Under the pieces are notes generated by a model, which was not told the DNA's origin, did not search any database, and was given only the letters and a program-made list of their open reading frames with translations. Of a stretch of 64,000 nt of DNA, positions 54,008 to 63,612 are shown piece by piece. The DNA lies in assembly GCF_007828045.1 (NCBI RefSeq), contig NZ_VITN01000025.1:1-64000 (forward strand). Direction: 5' to 3'. Made by a program: the position numbers and the translations under genes. This DNA comes from Nitrospirillum amazonense (GTDB lineage Bacteria; Pseudomonadota; Alphaproteobacteria; Azospirillales; Azospirillaceae). How positions within the stretch are numbered: position 1 is the stretch's first letter; every line of letters begins with the position of its first letter.

Positions 54008-55388
54008 GACCGAAAAGCAGCCGCATTGGCTGCCCGACATCACCCACCGCCCGGGCCCGCGCTATCGCGCCATCGCCGCCGCCCTGCAGGACGACATCGG
54101 TAGTGGCGCCCTGCCCATTGGCGCCAAGCTGCCCACCCACCGGGATCTGGCCTGGCGCCTGGGCGTCACCGTGGGCACGGTCACCCGCGCCTACGCGGAA
54201 GCCGAGCGCAGCGGCCTAATCGGAGGGGAGGTCGGGCGCGGCACCTTCGTGCGCGATCCCCGGCCGGCGGAGGCGCCGGTGGACAACACCGGCATCATCG
54301 ACTTGTCGGTCAATGCGCTGGCGCAGCACCCCAACGAGGACCGTCTGCGCCAGGCGCTGCTGGGTCTGGCGTCGCGTAACGACCTGTCGGGCCTCATGCA
54401 TTATCCCCCCGTGAACGGCAGCGCCCGCCACCGCCAAGCGGGGGCGGCGTGGATTGCCCAGACCACGGGCCTGACGGTGGACCCGGCCCTGGTGCTGCCC
54501 ACGGCCGGGGGGCAGAACGCCATGCACCTGGCCCTGGCCGCCATCACCCGGCCCGGCGATAGTCTGCTGGTGGAGCAATTGTCCTATCCGGCGGTGAAGC
54601 CCCTGGCCGGGCTGCTGGACCTGCGGCTGGTGCCGGTGGCCATGGATGGCGGGGGCCTGCTGCCCGACGCGCTGGAGCAGGCGGCCCGCGCCCACGGCGC
54701 CCACGCCCTCTACTGCATGCCGCGCCTGCACAACCCCACCACGGTGACGCAAGGGCCCGACCGCCGCGAGGCGGTGATGGCCGTTTGCCGGCAGGCCGGC
54801 ATCCGGGTGGTGGAGGATGATGTCTACGGCTTCCTGGCCGACGATCCCGGCCCGCCACCCTTGGCGGCGCTGGATCCGGAGCGGGTGCTGTTCCTGACCA
54901 GCCTGTCCAAGAACCTGATGCCCGGGCTGCGCACCGGTTTCCTGCTGTGCCCGCCGGCCCTGATGGATCGGGTGCGCACCCTGCTGCGCGCCACCCTGCT
55001 GGGCGTCAACCCGCTGGGGGCGGAGTTGTCGGCCGAGTTCATCCTGTCCGGTGCCGCGCTGGAGAGCGCCACCCAGCGCCGCGCCCTGGTGGCGGACCGT
55101 CAGGCCCAGGCCCGCCGCCTGTTGCCCGGCGTCCCCTCCGACCCCGCCTGCCCGCACCTGTGGCTGACCCTGCCCGAGCCCTGGCGGCGCGAGGACTTCG
55201 CCCGCGCGCTGCTGAGCCGGAGCGTGCGCGTCACGCCGGCCGACGCCTTCGCCGTGGCGCGGGGCGACACGCCCCACGCCGTGCGCGTCTGCATCGGCGG
55301 GGTGGAGCGGGAGGAGGTGCTGGAACACGGCCTGCGCACGATCGCCGCCCTGCTGGCCGAGCCCGCGATGAGTGAGGTGTTGGTTTAG
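54000..55388 (+). CDS. MocR-type regulator (GntR HTH + aminotransferase fold)
   Basis: 462 residues. The N-terminal GntR winged helix (GPRYRAIAAALQDDIGSGALPIGAKLPTHRDLAWRLGVTVGTVTRAYAEAERSGLI) is joined to a class I aminotransferase domain with the PLP lysine in TSLSKNLMPGLRTGF and RVVEDDVYGFLADD. Such proteins sense PLP or a PLP adduct. ATG 54000 or ATG 54006 is the start. It is divergent from the PhzF gene. Stop overlaps that of thiD by 4 bp (TTAG). Confidence 0.9.
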   Translation: MTMTEKQPHWLPDITHRPGPRYRAIAAALQDDIGSGALPIGAKLPTHRDLAWRLGVTVGTVTRAYAEAERSGLIGGEVGRGTFVRDPRPAEAPVDNTGIIDLSVNALAQHPNEDRLRQALLGLASRNDLSGLMHYPPVNGSARHRQAGAAWIAQTTGLTVDPALVLPTAGGQNAMHLALAAITRPGDSLLVEQLSYPAVKPLAGLLDLRLVPVAMDGGGLLPDALEQAARAHGAHALYCMPRLHNPTTVTQGPDRREAVMAVCRQAGIRVVEDDVYGFLADDPGPPPLAALDPERVLFLTSLSKNLMPGLRTGFLLCPPALMDRVRTLLRATLLGVNPLGAELSAEFILSGAALESATQRRALVADRQAQARRLLPGVPSDPACPHLWLTLPEPWRREDFARALLSRSVRVTPADAFAVARGDTPHAVRVCIGGVEREEVLEHGLRTIAALLAEPAMSEVLV

Positions 55389-56197
55389 GGGAACGGCCGG
55401 ACCGTGTGCATATGGTTCAACGGCCCGTGGCCGCCGCCGAAGCCGGGCGCGGTGCGGATGGCCTCTTGCACATAGGCGTGCGCCCGTTCCACCGCCTGGG
55501 GCGCGGCCAGCCCCTGGGCCAAACCGCAGGCGATGGCCGACGCCAGGGTGCAGCCGGTGCCGTGGGTGTGCACACTGTCGAAGCGGGGGGCGCTGTAGCT
55601 GTGTTCCCCACCGCGGGTGACCAGCAGGTCGGTCACCACCGGGCCGGCGCGGTGCCCGCCCTTGACCAGCACGGCCTGGGCGCCGAACTCCAGCAGGCGG
55701 TCGGCGGCGCGGCGCATCCCGTCCAGGCTGTCGCCCTCGAAACTTTCCGGGGGAAGGCCGGTCAGGGCCGCCGCCTCCACCGTGTTGGGGGTCAGCAGCG
55801 TGGTGATGGGCAGCAGTCGCGTGATCGCCACCGACATGGCGCGATCCTCCAGCAAGCGCTGGCCGCCCTTGGCCGCCATGACCGGATCGACCACCAGGGC
55901 GGGCACGCCCACCTCGCTCAGCACCTCGGCCACCGTCTCGATGACCTCGGCGGAGGCCAGCATGCCGGTCTTGACCGCGTCGGCGCCGATATCGGCCAGG
56001 CACAGCCGCATCTGCAGGGCAATGAATTCCGGCGGAACGGGCATCACCGCCTGGACGCCATGGGTGTCCTGCGCCGTCAGGGCCGTCACCGCCGTCATGG
56101 CGTAGCCGCCCAGCGCCGTCACCGCCTTGATGTCCGCCTGGATGCCGGCGCCACCGCCACTGTCGGACCCGGCGACGATCAGGATACGGCCGCGCAT
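55385..56197 (-). CDS. thiD: Hydroxymethylpyrimidine (phosphate) kinase
   Basis: 270 residues from ATG 56197. It phosphorylates HMP and HMP-P in thiamine synthesis. Ribokinase-fold motifs: VAGSDSGGGAGIQADIKAV, GGYAMTAVTALTAQ, VDPVMAAKGGQRLL, VKGGH and the anion hole HTHGTGCTLASAIA. It begins 4 bp after the glmM stop with its ribosome site inside glmM, so glmM-thiD are one transcript. No other thi gene is near. Functional link with glmM is not obvious. Confidence 0.93.
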   Translation of the reverse strand: MRGRILIVAGSDSGGGAGIQADIKAVTALGGYAMTAVTALTAQDTHGVQAVMPVPPEFIALQMRLCLADIGADAVKTGMLASAEVIETVAEVLSEVGVPALVVDPVMAAKGGQRLLEDRAMSVAITRLLPITTLLTPNTVEAAALTGLPPESFEGDSLDGMRRAADRLLEFGAQAVLVKGGHRAGPVVTDLLVTRGGEHSYSAPRFDSVHTHGTGCTLASAIACGLAQGLAAPQAVERAHAYVQEAIRTAPGFGGGHGPLNHMHTVRPFP

Positions 56198-56201
56198 GCC
56201 C

Positions 56202-57581
56202 TTATTCCGCGACCTTGGAGGCCGGCGCCGGGGCGGCGTCCTTGATGGCGGCGACAATGTCGTCCACCACCGCCATCACCAGGCCCTGGTCGTCGCCCTC
56301 CGCCATGACGCGGATCAGCGGCTCGGTGCCCGACTTGCGGATCAGGACGCGGCCGGTGCCGCCCAGGCGGGACTCGCCGGCGCGGATGGCATCCTGAACG
56401 CTGGCGGCGGCCAGGGGCGTGGTGCCGCCCGCCGGCTCGAACCGCACGTTCTTCAGCACCTGCGGCAGGGCCTGGAAGACACGCAGGACTTCCGACGCCG
56501 GCTTGCCCGACTGCTGGATCACGGCCAGCACCTGCAAGGCCGCCACCAGGCCATCGCCCGTCGTGCCATGATCGGAGAGGACGATATGGCCGGACTGTTC
56601 GCCACCGACGTTGTAGCCATGCTCGCGCATATGCTCCACGACATAACGGTCACCCACCGGCGTGCGGGCCAAGCTCAGGCCCCGGCCCTTCAGGTGCAGC
56701 TCCAGGCCCAGGTTGGACATGACGGTGGCCACGACACCGCCGCCGCGCAGGGTGCCGGCGTCGGCGCAGGCGCAGCCGATCAGGGCCATGACCTGGTCGC
56801 CGTCGATCTGGGTGCCGGTCTCATCCGCCAGGATCAGGCGGTCGGCGTCGCCGTCCAGGGCGATGCCCAGGTGGGCGCCATGGGCCACCACGGCGTCGCG
56901 CATGGCCTTGGGCGCCGTGGCGCCGCAATCCTTGTTGATGTTGAATCCGTCGGGCGCCACCGCCACCGGGATGACCTCGGCCCCCAGTTCCCACAGCACC
57001 TTGGGCGCCACCTTGTAGGCGGCGCCGTTGGCGCAATCGACCACGATCTTCAGCCCATCCAGGCGAAGGCCGCGCGGGAAGGTGGCCTTCGCCTGCTCGA
57101 TATAGCGGCCGATGGCGTCATCCAGGCGCTGGGCCCGGCCCAAATCCTTGGCGCCGGCGAGGTCACCGGCGAAGCCCTCCACCATGCGCGCCTCGATGGC
57201 CGCCTCGACCTCGTCGGACAGCTTGTAGCCGTCCGGTCCGAACAGCTTGATGCCGTTGTCGTAAAAGGGATTGTGCGAGGCGGAGATCATGACGCCCATG
57301 TCGGCGCGCAGCGACCGCGTCAGCATGGCCACCGCCGGCGTGGGCATGGGGCCCACCAGGGTCACGTCCATGCCCATGGAGACGAAGCCGGCCACCAGCG
57401 CCGGTTCCAGCATATAGCCCGACAGGCGCGTGTCCTTGCCGATAACCACCAGGTGGCGGTGATTGCCCCGGCGGAACTGCAGGGCGGCCGCCATGGCCAC
57501 CTTCAGGGCCGTCTCCGCTGTCATGGGCTCGGTATTGGCCGTGCCCCGGATGCCATCGGTACCAAACAGTTTACGCGCCAT
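56202..57581 (-). CDS. glmM: Phosphoglucosamine mutase
   Basis: 459 residues. Converts glucosamine-6-P to glucosamine-1-P for peptidoglycan and LPS precursors. Active-site Ser loop [17 protein letters not shown] (about Ser101), Mg-binding DGDADR, sugar-binding GGEQSGH and phosphate-binding [12 protein letters not shown] are all present. The usual FtsH-FolP-GlmM neighbourhood is retained: folP lies upstream on the same strand, separated by repeat copy 4. Confidence 0.96.
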   Translation of the reverse strand: MARKLFGTDGIRGTANTEPMTAETALKVAMAAALQFRRGNHRHLVVIGKDTRLSGYMLEPALVAGFVSMGMDVTLVGPMPTPAVAMLTRSLRADMGVMISASHNPFYDNGIKLFGPDGYKLSDEVEAAIEARMVEGFAGDLAGAKDLGRAQRLDDAIGRYIEQAKATFPRGLRLDGLKIVVDCANGAAYKVAPKVLWELGAEVIPVAVAPDGFNINKDCGATAPKAMRDAVVAHGAHLGIALDGDADRLILADETGTQIDGDQVMALIGCACADAGTLRGGGVVATVMSNLGLELHLKGRGLSLARTPVGDRYVVEHMREHGYNVGGEQSGHIVLSDHGTTGDGLVAALQVLAVIQQSGKPASEVLRVFQALPQVLKNVRFEPAGGTTPLAAASVQDAIRAGESRLGGTGRVLIRKSGTEPLIRVMAEGDDQGLVMAVVDDIVAAIKDAAPAPASKVAE

Positions 57582-57613
57582 CGTCTTTCACGCCGTCGAT
57601 TCTTGTCTCACAT

Positions 57614-57641
57614 GGTCTTTTGCCGTAACCGCCAAAAGACC
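57614..57641. repeat. Hairpin in the folP-glmM gap next to repeat copy 4
   Basis: GGTCTTTTG (57614-57622) pairs with CAAAAGACC (57633-57641), a 9-bp perfect stem with T/A-rich core, directly abutting the CCCTCA box of copy 4. Confidence 0.65.
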
Positions 57642-57728
57642 CCCTCAAACGCCGGGCGCCGCCATCCGGCGGCTTGGCTTCCTCGCTCCGCCCTGCGGTA
57701 CTCGCTCCGGGGCCGGCCGTCGCCGGCC
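57642..57728 (+). repeat. Structured mosaic repeat, copy 4
   Basis: CCCTCA box 57642-57647, H1 GCCGCC-ATCC-GGCGGC (57658-57673), no clear H2, H3 extended to GGCCGGC-CGTC-GCCGGCC (57711-57728), no H4. It sits inside the folP-glmM transcription unit. Confidence 0.75.
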
Positions 57729-57741
57729 TTCAATCACCTCA

Positions 57742-58848
57742 TCATCCATGCAGCGCCTGCCACAGGGCCCGAGCCTGCACCGTCTCCGCGACGTCGTGCA
57801 CCCGCAGGATATGCGCGCCCCGGTCCAGGCACGCAAGGCCGCCGGCCAGCGATCCGGCCAGCCGGTCCTTCGGCGCCTCCCCCCGCGACAGCGCGGCCAG
57901 GAATCGCTTGCGCGACAGGCCCACCAGCAGGGCGCAGCCAGTGCCATGATAGAGCGCCGTGTGGCGCAGAATGTCCAGATTATGCGCCACCGTCTTGCCG
58001 AAGCCGATGCCGGGATCGACGGCGATGCGTGTACGGGGGATGCCGGCGGCCACGCACGCCTCCACCCGTGCCAGCAAATAGTCCATGACGTCCAGCGCGG
58101 CGTCGGCGTAGCGCGGCTCCAACTGCATGGTGCGGGGGTCGCCCTGCATGTGCATGAGCACGACCGGGCAGCCGCGCGCCGCCACCAGGGCCAGGCTGTC
58201 GGGGTCGCCCTCCAGCGCGCTGATGTCGTTGATGATGCGGGCGCCGGCGTCCAGGGCCGCCGCCATGACCGGGGCGTGGCGGGTATCGACGGAGATGACC
58301 GCCCCCGCCGCCGCCAGCGCGCGGATGACGGGCACCACCCGCGCGGCCTCCTCCTCCGGCGACACCGGGGCGGCGCCCGGCCGCGTGCTCTCGCCGCCGA
58401 TGTCCAGGATGTCGGCGCCGGCCGCCATCAGGGCCCGCCCATGGGCGATGGCAGCCTCGGCGGCGACATAGTCCCCGCCGTCGGAAAAGCTGTCGGGCGT
58501 GACGTTGACGATGCCCATCACGAGGGGGCGGGAAAGGTCCAGGCCGGCGAAGGCCGGGCGCGGCGCTGACAAGGCGGCCAGGCGCCGGCCGACAGCCTCG
58601 CCCACCCCGGCGGCGGCGGCCCAAGCGGCCAGGCCGCGCGACTCCATCACTTTGCGGGCGACCGCATCCGGCCGGCGCACGGCCACCTCCACCTGGGTGA
58701 AGGACAAGGCCGTACCCGCCAGCGGATGGCTATCGGGGGCGTGCAAGCCGGACAGCAAGCCCACAGGGGTCAGGTACACGTCTTCGGCGGCAACGGATGC
58801 CCCGGAAGCCCAGGGGTCCAACGAAACGGAAGGCAGGTCGGATGGCAT
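57742..58848 (-). CDS. folP: Dihydropteroate synthase with N-terminal extension
   Basis: 368 residues. Condenses pABA with hydroxymethyldihydropterin pyrophosphate; the sulfonamide target. The catalytic TIM barrel starts at about residue 105: VMGIVNVTPDSFSDGGDY, DIGGESTRPGA, then IINDISAL, HMQGDPRTM, DPGIGFGKT and GLSRKRF. The first 100 residues form an extra domain seen in related alphaproteobacteria; its role is unknown. ATG 58848 is used. Upstream of glmM in the conserved order. Confidence 0.94.
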   Translation of the reverse strand: MPSDLPSVSLDPWASGASVAAEDVYLTPVGLLSGLHAPDSHPLAGTALSFTQVEVAVRRPDAVARKVMESRGLAAWAAAAGVGEAVGRRLAALSAPRPAFAGLDLSRPLVMGIVNVTPDSFSDGGDYVAAEAAIAHGRALMAAGADILDIGGESTRPGAAPVSPEEEAARVVPVIRALAAAGAVISVDTRHAPVMAAALDAGARIINDISALEGDPDSLALVAARGCPVVLMHMQGDPRTMQLEPRYADAALDVMDYLLARVEACVAAGIPRTRIAVDPGIGFGKTVAHNLDILRHTALYHGTGCALLVGLSRKRFLAALSRGEAPKDRLAGSLAGGLACLDRGAHILRVHDVAETVQARALWQALHG

Positions 58849-59005
58849 GGGCTTCCTCTCACGCGTTGCCGCGATCCTAGTCCCCCGCCCGCGCCGGCGT
58901 CATCCACCCTGGCGGCAGCCCTGCCCCACGGCGGGCCGTTCCCGAAAAACAAAACCCCCGGGCGCCTGGGGCGACCGGGGGTTTTGCGAAGAAGTGCAGC
59001 CGGGA

Positions 59006-60946
59006 TCAGGTGCCGGGCTGCGGCTCCGGCGTGAAGGGGCCGGGTTCCGCGCTGGTGGTGCCGCTGGTCGTGGGCACCGAGGTGCGGCGGCCGACGCCGC
59101 GCGGCGGCACCTTGGGCGGCTCCGTCGATTCGGGACGCACGATGCTCTCGCCCCGCAGCAGGGCGCGAACCTCGTCACCCGACAGCGTCTCGTATTCCAG
59201 CAAAGCGTTGGAGACGTTGTGCAGGTCGTCCATATGCTCCGTCAGGATACGGCGGGCGTGGCCCTCGGCCTCCTCGATGATGCGGCGGATTTCCTCGTCG
59301 ATCAGCTGGGAGGTGGCTTCGGAGATGTTCTGCTGCTGGGTCACGGAATGGCCCAGGAACACTTCCTGCTCGTTGGCGTTGTAGCGCACCCGGCCCAGGC
59401 GCGCGCTCATGCCGAACTCCGTCACCATGCGCCGGGCCATGTTGGTGGCCTGCTGGATGTCGTTGCCGGCGCCGGTGGTCACCTGCTCCGCCCCGAAGAT
59501 CAGCTCTTCCGCCACGCGGCCGCCGAACATCATGGCCAGCTTGGATTCCAGCTCGATCTTGGAATAGGCGTACTTGTCCCGCTCCGGCAGGCTCATGGTC
59601 ACGCCCAGGGCGCGGCCGCGCGGCACGATGGTGACCTTATGCAGCGGGTCGCTCTCCGGCATGAACAGGCCGACCAGGGCGTGACCGGCCTCGTGATAGG
59701 CGGTCAGCTTCTTTTCCCGGTCGGTCATGACCATGGACCGGCGCTCCGCGCCCATCATGACCTTATCCTTGGCGGCCTCGAACTCGCCCATGCCGACCAC
59801 GCGGCGGCCGGCGCGCGCGGCCAGCAGGGCCGCCTCGTTCACCAGGTTGGACAGGTCGGCGCCGGAGAAACCGGGGGTGCCGCGGGCGATGGTGCGGGCG
59901 TCCACATCGGGGGCCAGCGGCACCTTGCGCATGTGGACCTTCAGGATCTTCTCGCGGCCGGAAACGTCGGGATTGGGCACAACCACCTGACGGTCGAAAC
60001 GGCCGGGGCGCAGCAAGGCCGGGTCCAAGACATCGGGGCGGTTGGTGGCGGCGATGAGGATGACGCCCTCGTTCGCCTCGAAACCGTCCATCTCGACCAG
60101 CAGCTGGTTCAGGGTCTGCTCACGCTCGTCATTGCCGCCGCCCAGGCCGGCGCCACGGTGGCGGCCGACGGCGTCGATCTCATCGATGAAGATGATGCAG
60201 GGGGCGTTCTTCTTGCCCTGCTCGAACATGTCGCGCACACGGGACGCGCCCACGCCGACGAACATTTCCACGAAGTCGGAGCCGGAGATGGTGAAGAACG
60301 GCACGTTGGCCTCACCCGCCACGGCGCGGGCCGTCAGCGTCTTACCGGTGCCCGGCGGCCCCACCAGCAGCACGCCCTTGGGGATCTTGCCGCCCAGGCG
60401 CTGGAACTTCTGCGGGTCCTTCAGGAACTCCACGATCTCTTCCAGTTCCTGCTTGGCCTCGTCGATGCCGGCCACGTCGTCGAAGGTGACGCGGCCCACC
60501 TTTTCGGTCAGCAGGCGGGCGCGGCTCTTGCCGAAGCCCATGGCCTTGCCGCCGCCGGACTGCATCTGGCGCATGAAGAAGATCCACACGCCGATCAGGA
60601 CCAGCATGGGCAGCCAGGAGATGATGATGCTGAACAGGGTCGGGTTGCCGCTGTCGTCCGGCACCGCGGTGATCTTCACGTTCTTGTCGGCCAGGCGGGT
60701 CACCAGATTGCTCTCCGGCGGCACGTAGGTCGAGAAGGTGCGGTTGTCGCGATAATGGCCGGTGACCTGCGGGCCCTTGATCGTCACGTCGGCGACGGTG
60801 CCGCGATCAACCTCTTCCAGCAGTTCGCTGAAGGGGATGCTGGCTTGCGTCGTCCGATTGGTGGAAGTCTGGAAAAGGTTGAACAGAACGAACAGCAAGA
60901 CGCCGATAAAAGCCCACAGCGCCAAATTTTTACCGAAGTTGTTCAC
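59006..60946 (-). CDS. ftsH: ATP-dependent membrane zinc metalloprotease FtsH
   Basis: 646 residues from the GTG at 60946 ([19 protein letters not shown]). Membrane-anchored hexameric AAA+ protease for membrane-protein quality control and regulatory turnover. Two membrane helices (about 8-26, 101-122) flank a periplasmic domain; Walker A GPPGTGKT, Walker [13 protein letters not shown], then the zinc motif HEAGHALVG and distal Asp ligand. The C-terminal tail is Pro/Thr-rich. A TTG eight codons upstream is in frame but the N-terminus MNNF is standard. Confidence 0.96.
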   Translation of the reverse strand: MNNFGKNLALWAFIGVLLFVLFNLFQTSTNRTTQASIPFSELLEEVDRGTVADVTIKGPQVTGHYRDNRTFSTYVPPESNLVTRLADKNVKITAVPDDSGNPTLFSIIISWLPMLVLIGVWIFFMRQMQSGGGKAMGFGKSRARLLTEKVGRVTFDDVAGIDEAKQELEEIVEFLKDPQKFQRLGGKIPKGVLLVGPPGTGKTLTARAVAGEANVPFFTISGSDFVEMFVGVGASRVRDMFEQGKKNAPCIIFIDEIDAVGRHRGAGLGGGNDEREQTLNQLLVEMDGFEANEGVILIAATNRPDVLDPALLRPGRFDRQVVVPNPDVSGREKILKVHMRKVPLAPDVDARTIARGTPGFSGADLSNLVNEAALLAARAGRRVVGMGEFEAAKDKVMMGAERRSMVMTDREKKLTAYHEAGHALVGLFMPESDPLHKVTIVPRGRALGVTMSLPERDKYAYSKIELESKLAMMFGGRVAEELIFGAEQVTTGAGNDIQQATNMARRMVTEFGMSARLGRVRYNANEQEVFLGHSVTQQQNISEATSQLIDEEIRRIIEEAEGHARRILTEHMDDLHNVSNALLEYETLSGDEVRALLRGESIVRPESTEPPKVPPRGVGRRTSVPTTSGTTSAEPGPFTPEPQPGT

Positions 60947-61077
60947 GTCTCTCAGCCTTTCCTCGACCAACCGCGCCCTGCCACCCGGCCCGCATGGCCG
61001 GTTTCAATGGCGGGGGTCGCAGCCCACCCGGCGGATTTCGCGCATTTCACGCGGGATATCCACCGGGACCGTTTCCA

Positions 61078-62559
61078 TTAGATAATGACGCGGGCGTCAG
61101 AGACAACTGCCATCACGTCTAGGCCGGCCTCCATAGGCGGCAAAAACGGGGGAGGTGCCAGGGGCGACAGCGGACGGAACGCCAGCCGGGGCAAGGTTCC
61201 CTCCCCCACCGGCGTCCCCTCGCCCGTCGAAAGCGGCTCCACGGCCCAGGCCAAATGTGGCACCGCCACCAGCGGGCCGTCCCGGCGCAGGGCCGGCAGG
61301 GTGGGCAAGACCGGCTTGGGAATCCGGAGAAGCGCTGGCAGGTCCAGCGCCGCCAGCCGGCGCGCCTCGACCGTGCCCAGGGCGCCCAGCGTGAGCGCCC
61401 CCTTCCCGGAGTACCCCACCGCCTGGAAACGCCCATCCCAGCGGGTGGCCGCGCGCGTCAGGGGGACCGGCGGCGCCATGCGTCCCGCCTGGCGCAATAG
61501 CATCAAGCGTCGCCGGTGCCCGGTACCGCCCAGCCGCCGCGCCTGGGCGCCGGCCAGGGTCAGTGCGAGCGCGCCGGCCTCGGACGCCCACAAGCCGGGC
61601 AAGGCCGCCAGCAGACGCTCCGCCCCCTGCGTCGGCGGCAGATAGGGCTGCCCGCCCACGGCCGCCGCCAAGCCGGCCAGCAGGCGCAAGGCCACGGGCC
61701 GGGGCAGTTCCCACAGGGCATCCGCCTCCACGACGGCATAGCCTTCGGGCGCCAGCAGCACATGGCGGGCCACGGCGTCGGCCAGGCCAGACTCCAGCAC
61801 CGATCGCGCGCGGCCGGCCTGCGCTGCCAGGGCCAGCAGGTCGCCCTGCGGCACGCCCTGGCGCCGCAGCCGGCCCCGGGCATAGCGCTCCATGAGGTTG
61901 GACGGATCGTCGATCCAGGGCTGGCCAAAAGCGCGGCAGGTTGCGCCAAGATCGGCGCGGCTGACGGTCAGCAGGGGGCGCAGCAGGCGCACATCGGCCA
62001 GGGCGCGGGCAACGGCCATACCGGCCAAGCCCTCCACCCCGCTGCCACCGGCTTGGCGCAGGGCCACGGTCTCGGCCTGGTCTTCGCGGTGATGGGCCAG
62101 GCACAGGTGCAGGATGCCGTGCGCCCGGCAGGCGGCAGCCAGAAGGTCATAGCGGGCCTGGCGCGCCGCCGCCTGCAGTCCGGTGGCGGGCTTGGCGCCG
62201 GTCCAGGTGAGGATGGTGTGGGAAATGCCCCGCGCCGCCAGCCAGCGGCCGACCTGCGCCGCCTCCGCCGCCGACTCCGGCCGCAGGGCGTGGTCCACGG
62301 TGTAAGCCTCGACCTGGCCGCCGCGGGCGCGCGCCCAGCGGTCGGCCAACAGGGTCAGCGCCAAACTGTCGCGGCCGCCTGAAACGCCGACAGCCAGGGT
62401 GGGGGCGGTCTCAAACGGGCCCAATGGGGCCAAAAGGCGCGCGAACCGGGCGTCGTCGATCGCCACACCCCGCGACTCGCCCGGCTCCATGCCAGGCTCC
62501 ATGCCAGGCTCCATGCCAGGCTCCATGAATGATGCGGGGGGCGCCCGGTCGTCGCCCAT
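61078..62559 (-). CDS. tilS: tRNA(Ile)-lysidine synthetase
   Basis: 493 residues. Attaches lysine to C34 of tRNA-Ile2 (CAU) so it reads AUA. The PP-loop GVSGGRDSLAL (about 58-68) and the HHREDQAETV segment are typical; the C-terminal region is a poorly conserved TilS domain. The N-terminus contains four copies of Met-Glu-Pro-Gly encoded by a 12-bp tandem repeat, each with an ATG, so the true start is unclear. A likely substrate tRNA is at 15657-15732. Order tilS-ftsH is conserved. Confidence 0.92.
   Translation of the reverse strand: MGDDRAPPASFMEPGMEPGMEPGMEPGESRGVAIDDARFARLLAPLGPFETAPTLAVGVSGGRDSLALTLLADRWARARGGQVEAYTVDHALRPESAAEAAQVGRWLAARGISHTILTWTGAKPATGLQAAARQARYDLLAAACRAHGILHLCLAHHREDQAETVALRQAGGSGVEGLAGMAVARALADVRLLRPLLTVSRADLGATCRAFGQPWIDDPSNLMERYARGRLRRQGVPQGDLLALAAQAGRARSVLESGLADAVARHVLLAPEGYAVVEADALWELPRPVALRLLAGLAAAVGGQPYLPPTQGAERLLAALPGLWASEAGALALTLAGAQARRLGGTGHRRRLMLLRQAGRMAPPVPLTRAATRWDGRFQAVGYSGKGALTLGALGTVEARRLAALDLPALLRIPKPVLPTLPALRRDGPLVAVPHLAWAVEPLSTGEGTPVGEGTLPRLAFRPLSPLAPPPFLPPMEAGLDVMAVVSDARVII
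62483..62527. repeat. 12-bp tandem repeat (3.75 units) in tilS 5' end
   Basis: Unit GGCTCCATGCCA on plus, at 62483, 62495, 62507 and 62519 (last partial). Each unit gives Met-Glu-Pro-Gly (minus strand) and a potential start codon. Confidence 0.85.
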
Positions 62560-62577
62560 GGCGCCCCCCTTTCCTTC

Positions 62578-63612
62578 TCACTTGCAGCCCAGGCGGTTCT
62601 TCTGGTCCTCGCCCCGGCGCTTCAGCGTGGGGGCGGCGTCCTTGTCGGCGTCCAGTTGCTTCAGCACCACACAGGCGCTGGCCTTGTCGCCCAGGCCATC
62701 CAGCGACAGCGCCAGCTTCAGCAGGTAGTCGGCACCCTTGTTGCTCTTGGGGTACTTCTTATAGCCGTCACCGAAGGCCACGGCGGCGGACTTGTAGTTG
62801 CCGCGCATATAGAAGGTCTCCCCCAGCCAGTACTGGGCGTTGGAGGCCAGCGGGCTGTCGGGGTTCTGCTTCAGGAACTGGGTGAAGGCCCTTTCCGCGT
62901 TGGGGGCGTCGCCCTGGCGCAGCAGGTTGAAGGCGTAGTCGTATTGGTCCTGCGCCGGACCGGCCGGCAGGGTGCCACCGGAGTCGGCGGGCGCCGTGGC
63001 CGGCGCGCCGCCCTTGGCACCGCCCGGGGGCGGCACCGCGCCGGTGTCGGTGCCGGGCAGCGGCGGCTTGCCAGCGCCCTTGAGGTCAGGCGACGGGGGG
63101 GCACCGGCATCGCCGCCGCCACCACCACCGCCGGTGGAGGCCCCAAGCCCGATACCGGCCTTGTCCTCCAGCTTTTGCAGGCGCAGGTCGATGTCGGCCG
63201 ACAGCTTGTCCAGCCGCTCCTTCATCTGGCTGACCTGATAGGCCAGTTCTTCATACTTCCCGGTCTGCTGCTGCGTCTGGGTTTCCATCTGCAGCTTCAG
63301 CACCTCGATCTCGCCGGCCGCGTTCGAGCCGCCGCCGCCCGGCGCGCCGGTCATGGGGCCGGAGGGCTTGACGCCGTTGCGGTAGACGTCGCGCGACAGG
63401 GTCTGCACGTCCGTCTCCAGCCGGGACAGGCGGTTCAGCAGGTCCTGCATGTCCCGGCTTTGCGCGCCGGCCGGCGCCGGGGCCAGCAGCGGGGCGGCGA
63501 CCAGGGCGGCCATGCCGCACCGCGCCATCCAACGGGACGCGCCCTGCCACCAGCGGCGGCTGTCACGAGTCTGGGAAGAGGAGAAGGTCGGGGACGACAG
63601 CGACGGCGTCAT
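62578..63612 (-). CDS. cpoB: Tol-Pal associated cell-division coordinator (YbgF/CpoB)
   Basis: 344 residues from ATG 63612. Periplasmic protein: signal peptide ends near PAGAQ; an N-terminal trimeric coiled coil (LLNRLSRLETDVQTLSRDVY, then MKERLDKLSADIDLRLQKLE) is followed by a Gly/Pro/Ala-rich linker and a C-terminal TPR domain (YAFNLLRQGDAPNAERAFTQFLKQNPDSPLASNAQYWLGETFYMRG). It lies between pal and tilS, as expected for a tol-pal cluster. The longer frame up to 63681 is unlikely. Confidence 0.93.
   Translation of the reverse strand: MTPSLSSPTFSSSQTRDSRRWWQGASRWMARCGMAALVAAPLLAPAPAGAQSRDMQDLLNRLSRLETDVQTLSRDVYRNGVKPSGPMTGAPGGGGSNAAGEIEVLKLQMETQTQQQTGKYEELAYQVSQMKERLDKLSADIDLRLQKLEDKAGIGLGASTGGGGGGGDAGAPPSPDLKGAGKPPLPGTDTGAVPPPGGAKGGAPATAPADSGGTLPAGPAQDQYDYAFNLLRQGDAPNAERAFTQFLKQNPDSPLASNAQYWLGETFYMRGNYKSAAVAFGDGYKKYPKSNKGADYLLKLALSLDGLGDKASACVVLKQLDADKDAAPTLKRRGEDQKNRLGCK

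Noticed and set aside
36146-57728. The dispersed repeat as a CRISPR array
   Set aside because: Copies are thousands of bases apart, in both orientations, with variable length; there is no spacer structure and no cas gene.
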